From positions 558,001-622,000 of the forward strand of contig BAABWY010000001.1 of assembly GCA_040367435.1 (NCBI GenBank): 64,000 nt of DNA, written 5' to 3'. The notes beneath the pieces were generated by a model, which was not told the DNA's origin, ran no database searches, and saw only the letters and a list, made by a program, of their open reading frames with translations. Origin of the DNA: Hyphomicrobiales bacterium 4NK60-0047b (GTDB taxonomy: Bacteria > Pseudomonadota > Alphaproteobacteria > Rhizobiales > HXMU1428-3). Position numbers and translations under genes: made by a program. Positions 38,252 to 47,389 of this stretch are shown here, one piece after another. Position 1 is the first letter of the stretch. Each line of letters opens with the position of its first letter.

Positions 38252-38563
38252 TAATTAAGTCCAAACGACTTAGGATAATTTTTTATTTATCATAGTTAAG
38301 ATAAAAACCCCAAAAATGACAAATGAATTATCTTGACCTTAAAATTGCACATTACTTGCATTAATTTCAAAAGCACCAAATTTACAAAGGCTGAAAGAAA
38401 AACAAAACACAGTATTAAAGGAACATATTTTCGACCTACATATGGCTTTACTCAATAATCATAAATTAACTCTATTCTAGATGATAATAAAAAATACAGC
38501 TAAGAGTTGTAAAAAATCATTTCAGCCTAAAACTAAATAATAAATAAACGATAGATCAAAATA
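38252..38563. other. Divergent promoter region
   Basis: 312 very AT-rich bases between the lipid-transport operon (minus) and the epimerase gene (plus). No gene, repeat or terminator seen; both promoters must lie here. Confidence 0.55.
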
Positions 38564-39556
38564 ATGCCGCGATGCAATCTAACGGTTACCCGTCAAAAAT
38601 GGCCAATTAATGGGAGTTTTCGCATTTACCGCGGTGCAAAACTCCATGCAGAAGTTATTTATGTCGAAATTACACAAGGTGATTTAAAGGGTTGCGGCGA
38701 AGCCGTTCCCTATGGACGCTACGGAGAAACCTGTAAATCCGTAATCAAACAGATCAAAGATGTTAGTAAACAGGTTGAAGAAGGTATCACCCGCATGCAG
38801 CTATTAAATGCTATGCCAGCTGGTGCCGCACGAAACGCCATTGATGCAGCCCTTTGGGATCTTGAAGCCAAATATTACAACCAACCCCCATCTGTTATGT
38901 TGAATATGGGCGAATTAACACCCGTATTATCCTGTTTTACTATTTCTCTCGACGCCCCAGAAAAGATGGCTGAGAACGCCCTCAAGGCACAGTACCATCC
39001 ACTCCTCAAATTAAAACTTGGTGGTGGATATGAAAAAGACGCAGCAACCATGCGCGCCGTTAGAAAAGCACTCCCCCAGCATCGTCTTGTTGTCGACGCC
39101 AATGAAGGCTGGACCGCTCAAACTCTTTTTCCTCTTCTAGATATTGCTTACGAATGTAAAATCGAGCTTGTTGAACAACCCTTACCAACCAATCTTGATA
39201 ATATTCTTTACAACATCACTTCACCTGTCCCCTTGTGTGCCGATGAAAGTTTTCACACCATTAATGACATTGAAGATGTCGCGAAAAAATATCAGGCGAT
39301 AAATATAAAAACCGATAAAACAGGCGGCCTCACTCATGGTCTGGCAACCCTTATGGCGGCGCGCAATGCCAACTTAAAAGTTATGGTAGGATGCATGGTG
39401 GGCACATCTCTCGCTATGGCACCAGCCTTTGTACTCACCAAAGGTGCTGATTGGGTCGATCTTGATGGTCCTCTTTTATTGTTGAATGATAGAGACAATG
39501 GCCTCAAAGAACACAATGGCATTCTCACACCACCAGACAGAACCCTATGGGGCTAA
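38564..39556 (+). CDS. L-Ala-D/L-Glu (dipeptide) epimerase
   Basis: A 330-residue enolase-superfamily enzyme. Catalytic lysines lie in LLKLKLGG. Metal ligands are in VDANEGW, VEQPL and ADESFH, and the second general base in INIKTDKTGGL. Motif and length fit enzymes that epimerise L-Ala-D-Glu released from murein during peptidoglycan recycling. The neighbouring MFS gene is convergent. Other dipeptide specificities are possible. Confidence 0.9.
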   Translation: MPRCNLTVTRQKWPINGSFRIYRGAKLHAEVIYVEITQGDLKGCGEAVPYGRYGETCKSVIKQIKDVSKQVEEGITRMQLLNAMPAGAARNAIDAALWDLEAKYYNQPPSVMLNMGELTPVLSCFTISLDAPEKMAENALKAQYHPLLKLKLGGGYEKDAATMRAVRKALPQHRLVVDANEGWTAQTLFPLLDIAYECKIELVEQPLPTNLDNILYNITSPVPLCADESFHTINDIEDVAKKYQAINIKTDKTGGLTHGLATLMAARNANLKVMVGCMVGTSLAMAPAFVLTKGADWVDLDGPLLLLNDRDNGLKEHNGILTPPDRTLWG

Positions 39557-39605
39557 ATACTCGCTAAAAAAACATAAATAACAGTAATTTGACAGCGTAG
39601 CCTGA

Positions 39606-40811
39606 TCAATCTTCGACAATATGAGCTTTATCCCAAGACGCCAAAAGATAAAAACTAACCAACACACTAAAAGCTGCAATACCAGCCATCACAAAATATC
39701 CAGATGACCCAACCTCATCATAAAGCGGGCCAGAGATCAAAACAGCAATCCCCATAAATACCCCCATACTCATGGTCGCATAAACCCCTTGCGCTGTCGC
39801 AGATAATCGATCCGGGACTGCAAGCCCAATAAAATACATCGCCCCTAAATGAGCAAGACCAAACGAAAAGGCGTGCAAAATCTGTAAACCAATCACCAGC
39901 CATAAATCTGGCTCAAGCCCCATCATCATCCAGCGAATAAAGCTCGCAGTAGCCCCTGCAACAATCAACAACACAGGATTAAAACGACGCAACCAATCAC
40001 CAAAATATAAAAAGAGTAAGATTTCAGAAACGACGCCAATCGTCCAAAGCACCCCAATCAACCAACCGGAATAGCCGAAGTCCTGCCAAAGCCGCGAAGA
40101 AAAACCGTAATAAAAAGCATGGCAAGCCTGCCCCAAGCCAGCACCAATTAAAAACACCCAAAACACGTGGTGTCGAAGCAATCCAAAAATCCCAGCCCAA
40201 GAAATTTTACCACCAGAAACCGCATCTCTTAGACGCCCCTTTCCTTGCGGGGGCGGTAAGTAAACGGCTGCACAAACAATAGCAATCGCAGCAAATATCA
40301 AAAAAGGTAAAACAACCTCAGGACCATAAAAATCAACCAATATCCCAGTAAGCAAACTGCCGGCTATAAACGCAGCAGATCCCCAGGAACGCGCTCGTCC
40401 ATAACGTAATTGATTGGCCTTTACACCAATAACAGCCAAAGTTTCAGTCAGTGGAATAAGAGAACTACCAAAAATAGCATTTAGAGAAGCGACAATAAAA
40501 ATAGCCCAAAATCCACTAATCTGGCTCATAGTACACAGGGAAATAAGAGATCCAAGCGCCAAAATAATCAAAATTTTACGATAATTTCCCTCATAATCAG
40601 CCCAAATACTCACAATCGGTGTAAAAATGATGCGAATGATCATAGGCGCTGCCAAAATAAGAGCGCTCTGATCCCCATTCAGCCCCTGATCCTTCAACCA
40701 AATCGAAAAATAGGGCAAATAACATCCTACACTCAAAAATAGCACCACATAAAACAGTGAAAGTTTAAGTTGAAAGGCACCATCTGTTGTCTGAGAGTCA
40801 GTGTTTTTCAT
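39606..40811 (-). CDS. MFS transporter
   Basis: A 401-residue major facilitator with about 12 TM segments. The pattern (FYVVLFLSVGCYLPYFSIWLKDQGL near the N-terminus, LRYGRARSWGSAAFIAGS in the middle loop) resembles the HcaT/LacY-like MFS_1 group that carries small sugars or phenylpropionate. Substrate unknown. It converges on the epimerase gene, which might link it to peptide or murein fragments; that is speculation. Confidence 0.87.
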   Translation of the reverse strand: MKNTDSQTTDGAFQLKLSLFYVVLFLSVGCYLPYFSIWLKDQGLNGDQSALILAAPMIIRIIFTPIVSIWADYEGNYRKILIILALGSLISLCTMSQISGFWAIFIVASLNAIFGSSLIPLTETLAVIGVKANQLRYGRARSWGSAAFIAGSLLTGILVDFYGPEVVLPFLIFAAIAIVCAAVYLPPPQGKGRLRDAVSGGKISWAGIFGLLRHHVFWVFLIGAGLGQACHAFYYGFSSRLWQDFGYSGWLIGVLWTIGVVSEILLFLYFGDWLRRFNPVLLIVAGATASFIRWMMMGLEPDLWLVIGLQILHAFSFGLAHLGAMYFIGLAVPDRLSATAQGVYATMSMGVFMGIAVLISGPLYDEVGSSGYFVMAGIAAFSVLVSFYLLASWDKAHIVED

Positions 40812-40934
40812 GAGCTCAACGATTTATTAGAGATTTCAGTGAATGATATAGGTGTAAAGTCAAAATTTAGACGAATAAAACAAATTGCGAATCACTTAAA
40901 GTAACAGCAACCAAACAAACAATGATATGCGCAC

Positions 40935-42803
40935 ATGACCCAAGTAAGCTCAAATTCGACAAATGAAAATGAAGTAACTGAAACGAATGTCAGCAGTGAG
41001 GAAGATTACAATCTCATTGAAGGCGCATTGTTGCAAAATCCACGTGGCCGCTGGTTTCTAGAAGAATACATACAGCGAAACCGTCCCGAAGACACGCAAA
41101 AACTCTTATCAGCCATTCAGCGGATTGAAAACACATTAAGTGAAAAGCAAGAAGCTCCAGCGGCAAGCCAGGAGATAGACCCAATCCGCATGAGCATCAT
41201 TGAGATGTCAAAAGCGATTGCGAAAACTCGAGAAGAAATCGCTTCTATTAAGCCAAATGATGAGCAAGACAATCAGATCATCACAGCAACTGAAGAACTC
41301 AGCGCTATTGTTGAATCAACAGAAAATGCGACGAACACAATTCTAGAAGCAGCAGAAGAAATCCAAGAAGCTGCCTGGTCTTTACGAGAAACTGGCGCTG
41401 ATAATGATCCTTGTGATAAAATTGATGAAAAAACTACAGACATTTATACAGCCTGTTCTTTCCAGGATATAACTGGCCAGCGCACCACAAAAGTTGTCCA
41501 AGCACTTTGCTATATTGAAAACCGCGTCAATGCGATGATTGATATTTGGGACTTACAAGGTGAAACAGGCGATAATAATAAAGGCCCTATTCAAGAAAAT
41601 TCAGATACGCGCCCAGACAGTCACTTGTTAAATGGACCAGCTCTTAAAGGAGATGGTCTAGAGCAAGGGTGTGTTGACACAATGCTAACAGACTCAACAG
41701 AAAACTCTGAAGCAAACGGCACATCAGATCAAAATATGGTCGATGAAATGTCATTTGATGCAATCAACGAACAAACAGACACAGTCCCTAATACTGAAAC
41801 CATGGACAGTGAAGATGTTGATGCCATGAGTTTTGATGCCATTGATGTTGAAACTGACGCTGAACCAGCTATGATCACTGAAGCTGAAACAGAGCTATCA
41901 GAAATTTCAGCGGAAAACATGTCAGTTGAAACAGATGAAACTTCAATGGAACTAGGTGAAGTATCATCTGAAATTGATCCAACTTCTGATTTGATTCTAG
42001 AAGAGCCTTCCTTTGAAGAAGCTGCTGTCCAAAATGAACCCGAAGTCGTTGATGAATTTGCACTAGCAGAAAACAATCAAACAGCTGAACTTGAAGCATC
42101 ACAACTTGGAGCATCAGAAGAGCCATCAACTGGTAGCCTTGAAATCAGCGATGAAGCTCCAGTAGAAGACAGTATGCTTGCTGTCGAACCAGAAGAAATA
42201 TTAGCGACTGAACTTGTAACACCGGTTACAAACCCCTTAGACGAGGCAACACAAGATGATATTGCTTCATTTAATGAAATACAATCTGATGTAACACAAA
42301 CTTCTCCTGAAGCCCCCTCTGGTCTGGCTACAGATCCTTATATAGAACCTCAATCACCAGCTGAAATATCTTTAGAAGAAACAAACAACCCACTTCTACA
42401 AGAAAACCACGACCTGGACGGTATAGACGTTGCCGAATTTGAAACAGATTTAGCATCCACTGCCATCAGTGAAATTGCAGAAGTAGTTCCGTCATTAGAT
42501 CCAATGGCGGCTATGGATACAGATTTAGAGCTTGCACAAGATCCCATAGAAACGACCACAAATGACACTGTCTCAGGCGAAATACCCTCACAGGAGATGG
42601 ATCTGAGTGATATGGACTTTGGAGACATTGAAGCCACTGATCTAGATAATCCAGAAGTCAGCCAGGAAATGTCTGCACCAGAAATGGGTATAGCTGAAGC
42701 AACAGAAACTCCAATCACGTCTCAAGATCAACTCAATAACCTTGAAGAAACTGATATTGAGAACTTGACTGAAATGCAGGAACAAATTCTGTTGAATGAA
42801 TAG
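40935..42803 (+). CDS. CheZ-like phosphatase with a very long acidic tail
   Basis: A 622-residue protein. Residues about 85-205 form a helical domain ending with IYTACSFQDITGQRTTKVV. Asp178 and Gln182 match the D-x-x-x-Q catalytic pair of CheZ, which dephosphorylates CheY-P. From about 210 to 622 the chain is extremely acidic and low in complexity (Glu, Asp, Ser, Thr, Ala), with repeated DEMSFDAI- and DAMSFDAI-type units near 275-310. The core is at normal alphaproteobacterial CheZ length, so the tail of about 400 residues is an extension. It may act in localisation or binding. It lies away from other chemotaxis genes. Confidence 0.82.
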   Translation: MTQVSSNSTNENEVTETNVSSEEDYNLIEGALLQNPRGRWFLEEYIQRNRPEDTQKLLSAIQRIENTLSEKQEAPAASQEIDPIRMSIIEMSKAIAKTREEIASIKPNDEQDNQIITATEELSAIVESTENATNTILEAAEEIQEAAWSLRETGADNDPCDKIDEKTTDIYTACSFQDITGQRTTKVVQALCYIENRVNAMIDIWDLQGETGDNNKGPIQENSDTRPDSHLLNGPALKGDGLEQGCVDTMLTDSTENSEANGTSDQNMVDEMSFDAINEQTDTVPNTETMDSEDVDAMSFDAIDVETDAEPAMITEAETELSEISAENMSVETDETSMELGEVSSEIDPTSDLILEEPSFEEAAVQNEPEVVDEFALAENNQTAELEASQLGASEEPSTGSLEISDEAPVEDSMLAVEPEEILATELVTPVTNPLDEATQDDIASFNEIQSDVTQTSPEAPSGLATDPYIEPQSPAEISLEETNNPLLQENHDLDGIDVAEFETDLASTAISEIAEVVPSLDPMAAMDTDLELAQDPIETTTNDTVSGEIPSQEMDLSDMDFGDIEATDLDNPEVSQEMSAPEMGIAEATETPITSQDQLNNLEETDIENLTEMQEQILLNE

Positions 42804-42849
42804 CATTGCTTTCAATCAAGAGGCTTCTAGTAATTGAGAAGCAACGAGA

Positions 42850-43284
42850 TTATTTACCTGTTCCAACGATCTGGTTTAAAGATTTAACAACGACCATTTT
42901 AGGCTCGCGTATAAACTTCCATGGAAGTGCAAGCGGTACTATTTTATTTTCCTTTTTATCTTTTATCAAAAGGCAAGGCTCACCCTTCATAGGGTGAACT
43001 CCCATGCCGACTATTTGTTCTAAAGGAATCTTCAAAGTAAAATTGAGTGTTAAACAATAATGCGTTTTCGTAATAAAAAATGGATATTTTCGGAACAAAC
43101 TGAGTAAAATAAAAAGACAACTCACGCCAAATAACAGACACCCAATAATTGCAATATAAGAAGAATATCTAAGATAAAGATACCCCGAAAGGGAGAATAG
43201 CAAAAATAAAATCAAGGCCCGTTTTACAAAAATGAGCCGAGCACGACGCCTAAAGTGGGTGTGATAAACTATTTCTTTGTCCAT
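42850..43284 (-). CDS. Two-TM membrane protein of unknown function (PH-like?)
   Basis: A 144-residue protein. Two adjacent TM helices (about 20-60) are followed by a soluble beta-rich stretch with HPMKGEPCLLIKDKKENKIVPLAL. This is loosely like bacterial PH domain (YdbS-type) proteins. It is the third gene, 14 bases after the glycosyltransferase, so it is probably in the same transcript as plcP-agt. No function can be read. Confidence 0.6.
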   Translation of the reverse strand: MDKEIVYHTHFRRRARLIFVKRALILFLLFSLSGYLYLRYSSYIAIIGCLLFGVSCLFILLSLFRKYPFFITKTHYCLTLNFTLKIPLEQIVGMGVHPMKGEPCLLIKDKKENKIVPLALPWKFIREPKMVVVKSLNQIVGTGK

Positions 43285-43298
43285 TCAAAATTACCAGA

Positions 43299-44336
43299 TC
43301 ATCCAACAACACGTTCTGGTAAATCAATCGATTGAGACGCACCATTATTTAATTTTAAATTACACAAGAACAATTCTGCACATCTCTGCCAACTAAATTC
43401 AAGCGCTTTATCTCGGCAAATATCTCGATCTAATTTTAATGCTCCTAAAAGTGCGACTTCAAGGTTTTCATCCAAACATCCCGTAACCCCATCTTCAACA
43501 ACATCAATCGGTCCTGTCACAGGATAAGCCGCCACAGGTACACCGCTGGCCATAGCCTCTAATAACACAATACCAAATGTATCGGTCTTGCTCGGAAAAA
43601 CAAAAACATCACCAGAACTATAACACTCCGCTAAGTCTTCACCTTCTTTAGCACCTGTAAATATTACATCCTTGTATGTTTTTTGGAGATATTTTAAATA
43701 TGGCCCATCGCCTACAACAACTTTGTTCACATCCAAATCAAGTTTTAAAAAGGCATCAAGGTTTTTCTCCGGCGCAACCCTACCAACATATAGCGCAACT
43801 TGCTTTTCTCCAAAAATTCGGCAACACCTGGGGCGAAACATGTCCGTATTAACACCACGCGTCCAAGTTCGAAGAGGTCGAAAACCACGTAAACTCAATT
43901 CATTTTGCAAGCTTTTTGTCGCCACCATAATGCCATCCCCAGCATTATGAAATGTACGCACAAATTTATAAATGAAGGAAAGAGGCAGTGGCACCCGCTC
44001 AGTTACATATTCCGGAAAGCGAGTATGATAGGACGTCGTAAAAGAAAGTCCCCGTTTAAGGCAAAACCGTCTCGTTGACCATCCAATCGGCCCTTCAGTT
44101 GCAACATGTACAGCATCTGGCTTAAATTTTTTCATCAAGTTTGCAATATTTTTAGCCCGAACAAAAGACAATCGTATCTCAGGGTATGTCGGACAAGGAA
44201 CCGTAAAAAAGTCAGACGGTGTGATAAAACAAACCTCATGGCCAAGCTTCACCAACTCTTCTTCTAAACGTTGATAAGTCCGAACCACACCATTAACCTG
44301 TGGTACCCAAGCATCTGTAGCAATTAAAATCCGCAT
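43299..44336 (-). CDS. agt: Glycosyltransferase family 4, likely glycolipid synthase Agt
   Basis: A 345-residue GT-B enzyme. The N-terminal domain opens MRILIATDAWVPQVNGVVRTYQ and the donor domain has the E-x7-E motif in FGIVLLEAMASGVPVAAYPVTGP. It starts directly after the stop of the plcP-like gene (TAAATG). In Agrobacterium and marine bacteria this pair converts phospholipids to glycolipids under phosphate starvation: PlcP makes diacylglycerol and Agt adds glucose or glucuronate. The pairing makes this assignment likely, but the sugar is not known. Confidence 0.8.
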   Translation of the reverse strand: MRILIATDAWVPQVNGVVRTYQRLEEELVKLGHEVCFITPSDFFTVPCPTYPEIRLSFVRAKNIANLMKKFKPDAVHVATEGPIGWSTRRFCLKRGLSFTTSYHTRFPEYVTERVPLPLSFIYKFVRTFHNAGDGIMVATKSLQNELSLRGFRPLRTWTRGVNTDMFRPRCCRIFGEKQVALYVGRVAPEKNLDAFLKLDLDVNKVVVGDGPYLKYLQKTYKDVIFTGAKEGEDLAECYSSGDVFVFPSKTDTFGIVLLEAMASGVPVAAYPVTGPIDVVEDGVTGCLDENLEVALLGALKLDRDICRDKALEFSWQRCAELFLCNLKLNNGASQSIDLPERVVG

Positions 44337-45152
44337 TTAAGCTGCATCTTCAATTCTCAAAGGGCGGCGCTCGATAATTTTTTGATCTTCAGACTCAATA
44401 AGTGCCTCACCTTTCACCCAACGAATAATTTCAAATTTACCATCCATGGTTTCACCAATTGCTGTACAGCTCTCAACCCAATCACCTGTATTCAAATAAA
44501 GTACATCGCCAATTTGTTTCATAGCAACCTGGTGAATATGGCCACAAATAACCCCATCAACTTCACGATTTTCCGCCTCAGTGACAAGAGCATTTTCAAA
44601 TTCACCGATAAAATTAACGGCCTTTTTAACACGTTGCTTTAAATAAGCTGAGAGAGACCAATATTCCAATCCAGCCCTACGTCTCACCCAATTAAAATGG
44701 GTGTTCGCCCAAAGCGCAAAATTATAAGCCCAGTCTCCAAGAAGGGCCAACCAGCGAGCGTGTTTCACAACAATGTCAAACTCGTCACCATGAATAACAA
44801 GGATTTTCCGGCCGTCTGCAGTTTCATGCACATCATTACGTTTTAATTTAATGCCACCTATTTCCATTTTACAATAAGCTCGGAGAATTTCATCATGGTT
44901 CCCTGGAACATAAATCATTTCTGTCCCTTTCCGAACGCGGCGTAAAAGCTTTTGGATCACATCATTATGAGATTGATACCATTGAGGGCGGCGCCTAATA
45001 CGCCAAAAATCAATAATATCACCAACCAAATAGATTTTTTCTGCTTCAACTGTTTTAAAAAATTCCAGAAACAAATCAGCCTGACACGCCCCTAATCCAA
45101 GATGAAGATCCGAGATAAACAAGGTCCTGTATTTTTTCTCACAGTCAGCCAT
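44337..45152 (-). CDS. plcP: PlcP-like phospholipase C (calcineurin-type metallophosphoesterase)
   Basis: A metallophosphoesterase of about 271 residues. Metal-binding motifs are FISDLHLG, VGDIIDFWR, PGNHDE, VIHGDEFD and GHIH. The long middle (QSHNDVIQKLLRRVRKGTE, WLALLGDWAYNFALWANT) is characteristic of PlcP and longer than in LpxH. It would cut phosphocholine or phosphoethanolamine from phospholipids. I chose ATG 45152 because AGGGAG lies 9 bases before it; the ATG at 45200 has no such site. It overlaps nothing upstream; the next gene is agt. UDP-diacylglucosamine hydrolase is the alternative label such proteins often carry. Confidence 0.82.
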   Translation of the reverse strand: MADCEKKYRTLFISDLHLGLGACQADLFLEFFKTVEAEKIYLVGDIIDFWRIRRRPQWYQSHNDVIQKLLRRVRKGTEMIYVPGNHDEILRAYCKMEIGGIKLKRNDVHETADGRKILVIHGDEFDIVVKHARWLALLGDWAYNFALWANTHFNWVRRRAGLEYWSLSAYLKQRVKKAVNFIGEFENALVTEAENREVDGVICGHIHQVAMKQIGDVLYLNTGDWVESCTAIGETMDGKFEIIRWVKGEALIESEDQKIIERRPLRIEDAA

Positions 45153-45248
45153 AATGGATAACTCCCTTAAAAAACACTCAATAAAGTGTCTAAAGTTCAA
45201 ATTTCAGTTCCAGAGCACTCCACACAAAATGTGCGATCAATTTTAAAA

Positions 45249-45385
45249 TGGCGCGGTTGCTAGTGGGCAACCCCAAGCGCCAGCTAAAAAGCTGGCTTGC
45301 TAGTGCATATGCTTTATAGGCATCTGAAGCACAACTAGAAAACACAGTTGCTTAGTGCCAGTTGCTGGTGGGCAACTGAAGGCAC
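45249..45385. repeat. Cluster of nested-hairpin intergenic repeats
   Basis: Unit 1 (45249-45282): outer stem TGGCGC/GCGCCA, inner stem GGTTGC/GCAACC, loop TAGTGG. Unit 2 (45303-45332): GTGC/GCAC with inner ATGC/GCAT and the motif GGCATCTGAAGC. Unit 3 (45355-45385): outer stem GTGCC/GGCAC, inner stem AGTTGC/GCAACT, loop TGGTGG. Between units 1 and 2 a further stem, GCCAGC/GCTGGC (45279-45296), overlaps the end of unit 1. The same design recurs at 54229. Confidence 0.8.
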
Positions 45386-45606
45386 GCTAAAAAAGCCTAA
45401 CTAAAGCGACCCAAAAATGCTCTATGACAAAAATATGTATTACGCCCCTAATGTGACAATAAATCATTGCTCATCATTATTTTTCACACGTCTAAACATC
45501 TCATTCAAGATTCTGTAGCAAAAAATGTAAATAATTGGAATTTTTTGAGTGAAAACATACATAAAATATCAAATAACACTCTAACTTTTAAGAAAAGAAA
45601 AACAAA

Positions 45607-45640
45607 AAAACCAGCCTGAGTCCCCATTCAGGCTGGTTTT
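45607..45640 (-). terminator. Terminator of the FadL-like gene
   Basis: On the minus strand AAAACCAGCCTGA and TCAGGCTGGTTTT form a 13-bp stem with an 8-base loop, then a T-run. 31 bases after the porin gene stop. Confidence 0.9.
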
Positions 45641-45670
45641 CTTGGGTTAGCAATCAAAATAAGATGAAAT

Positions 45671-47026
45671 TTATCTGGACAATCCTTTTAATAAACCAAA
45701 AGGACCATCCGCCCCCCATTTCGTCTTCATGCTAACACCAATTATATCAACATCAGCTTCCACCTCACCAGTAAAACTGGATGAGCTACTAATCGGACTG
45801 TCATCCCCAAAAATATGCGTGTAAGCAATGTCAAAAGAAGTTTGTTCTGACCATTTATAAGTTGCACCGGCACTCAACCAAACACGGTCAGTATCAGGAA
45901 TAGAAAGCAATCTTTGTGAAGCTTCTTGTATCGGAGATTGTTCATAAGCAACACCAGTACGCAAAGTTAGTTGGCTATTATAATCATACTCCAAACCCGC
46001 AGAGAAAAAATACCCATCATCCCATTTTGGGCTAAAGGATGAAACAAATGCACCTGTAGTACTATCACTAATAGTTACAACCTGAAGCACACTCCAATTA
46101 CTCCATTCAAAAGTACCAAGCAATCTCAAATTATCTGAAAGGTCCTGACGAAAACTAACAGTAACCATATCTGGTAAATCAAAACCTTCAGCTTTAATTC
46201 CCTGACTTAACCCTGGCGCACCATCAACAGTTAGATCACCTTCAAGAGTTGTCTCCATTCGAGAACGATAACCAACCCCAAGACTTGTTCCCTTAACAGG
46301 CTTCCATAAAAAGCCAGCTGTAAATCCGTAACTCCAATCATCACCTTTTAAATTTGTTGAGGGATTAGTAGCAGAAGGAGGGAGAAAACCAAGAGTGCTA
46401 GCCTGTTTTATTTTCAATTCCGAATACATCACCTGCAAACCAACACCAACATTCAAAGTTGGAGATATTTGATATCCAAGGACTGGATTAAAATTTAGTG
46501 TTTTTAAAGCGGCTTTTCTTGCATCAAATTGGCCAGCATATCCACGATCATCAGGTTCCGTACTTAATCCAAAAGGAGCGTTAAAACCATAACCAAGCAC
46601 CAACTTGTCATTGATACGCCATGAACCATAGCTAGCCGGTACAAGGGCCGTTTTGCCAATATCCGTCGCATTCGTTGACAACACCCCGCCAAATAACCCT
46701 TCATCCGGATCAATTGTAACACTAGGAACAATTACAGCATAATGAGACTCAGTAGTAAGGCCTTTCCCAGCAGACGCTACAGCTGCAGAATTCCAATAGA
46801 TAGAGCTCAATTCATCTCCAGCAGCAATGCCAGCAAATGCAGCACCAAGCCCTAAAGTCGATTGCTCCCTGATAGCAAAGCCACCAGCCTTAGCAACGGA
46901 TGAATAAAAATTTGTAGTGAGAATACTGGAAATAAGGAGACAAAGAGAACATGAACAAATATACGAAAAAGCTTTTGTGGAACAAAAGCTTTTTAAAAAA
47001 TCATTACGAAGGTAAACCATACACAA
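45671..47026 (-). CDS. FadL/TodX-family outer-membrane hydrophobic transporter
   Basis: A 451-residue outer-membrane beta-barrel. The signal peptide ends near SVAKAGGFAIREQS, where the mature N-terminus GFAIREQSTLGLGAAFAGIA with SSIYWNSAAVA is the FadL hatch motif. Many alternating strands follow. The last residue is Arg rather than the usual aromatic. It lets fatty acids or aromatic compounds cross the outer membrane. Codons 1-24 before the signal core may be excess; a later start such as Met3 is possible. Confidence 0.9.
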   Translation of the reverse strand: MCMVYLRNDFLKSFCSTKAFSYICSCSLCLLISSILTTNFYSSVAKAGGFAIREQSTLGLGAAFAGIAAGDELSSIYWNSAAVASAGKGLTTESHYAVIVPSVTIDPDEGLFGGVLSTNATDIGKTALVPASYGSWRINDKLVLGYGFNAPFGLSTEPDDRGYAGQFDARKAALKTLNFNPVLGYQISPTLNVGVGLQVMYSELKIKQASTLGFLPPSATNPSTNLKGDDWSYGFTAGFLWKPVKGTSLGVGYRSRMETTLEGDLTVDGAPGLSQGIKAEGFDLPDMVTVSFRQDLSDNLRLLGTFEWSNWSVLQVVTISDSTTGAFVSSFSPKWDDGYFFSAGLEYDYNSQLTLRTGVAYEQSPIQEASQRLLSIPDTDRVWLSAGATYKWSEQTSFDIAYTHIFGDDSPISSSSSFTGEVEADVDIIGVSMKTKWGADGPFGLLKGLSR

Positions 47027-47389
47027 CCCTCCAACTCAAACTCGACTAACCTTACACAACACTGACGCTAATATGACAATTTTATGAAACTTGAACGATT
47101 AAACTCTAACCAAGAGTGATTAATTGCGCAATCAGGTTGAAGGGTATTTTCAAAGTACAACCTTAGAATGAATCGAAAAAAACAATATCAAGAACAAAAA
47201 TATAGAGAAAAAAACACGTCAAAAAACAAACAATAACGTAAAGATTACAATCACTTAAATTTATAAAAAATCAAATTGATTTCAATAAAAAAAAGGGCCG
47301 CTCAAAAAAGCAGCCCTTGGAATTGAAAACGCAATGTTGCGGCAATGTCACAAAAATTCATAGCTATGTGACATTAAAACAGTAAAAAT
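47027..47389. other. Spacer between two exported-protein genes
   Basis: No gene seen in 363 AT-rich bases. It holds the porin gene promoter (minus strand, above 47026) and the terminator at 47293-47318. Confidence 0.55.
47293..47318 (-). terminator. Terminator of the secreted 170-residue protein gene
   Basis: On the minus strand AAGGGC and GCCCTT plus inner AGC/GCT pairs form a stem followed by TTTTTTTT. It is 72 bases after the stop codon. Confidence 0.8.

Larger units (their letters stand above)
45153..45670. other. Spacer with hairpin repeats and the porin gene terminator
   Basis: No gene seen in 518 bases. It holds the nested-hairpin repeat cluster at 45249-45385, the terminator of the FadL-like gene at 45607-45640, and, just above 45152, the plcP promoter. 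I could not find a convincing Pho box. Confidence 0.6.

Noticed and set aside
41729-42718. ORFs opposite the acidic tail of the CheZ-like gene
   Set aside because: They are antisense of Glu/Ser-rich codons and show no independent start signals.
44337-45200. LpxH (lipid A) assignment and the upstream ATG at 45200
   Set aside because: The middle region matches PlcP better, agt is adjacent, and only ATG 45152 has a ribosome site.
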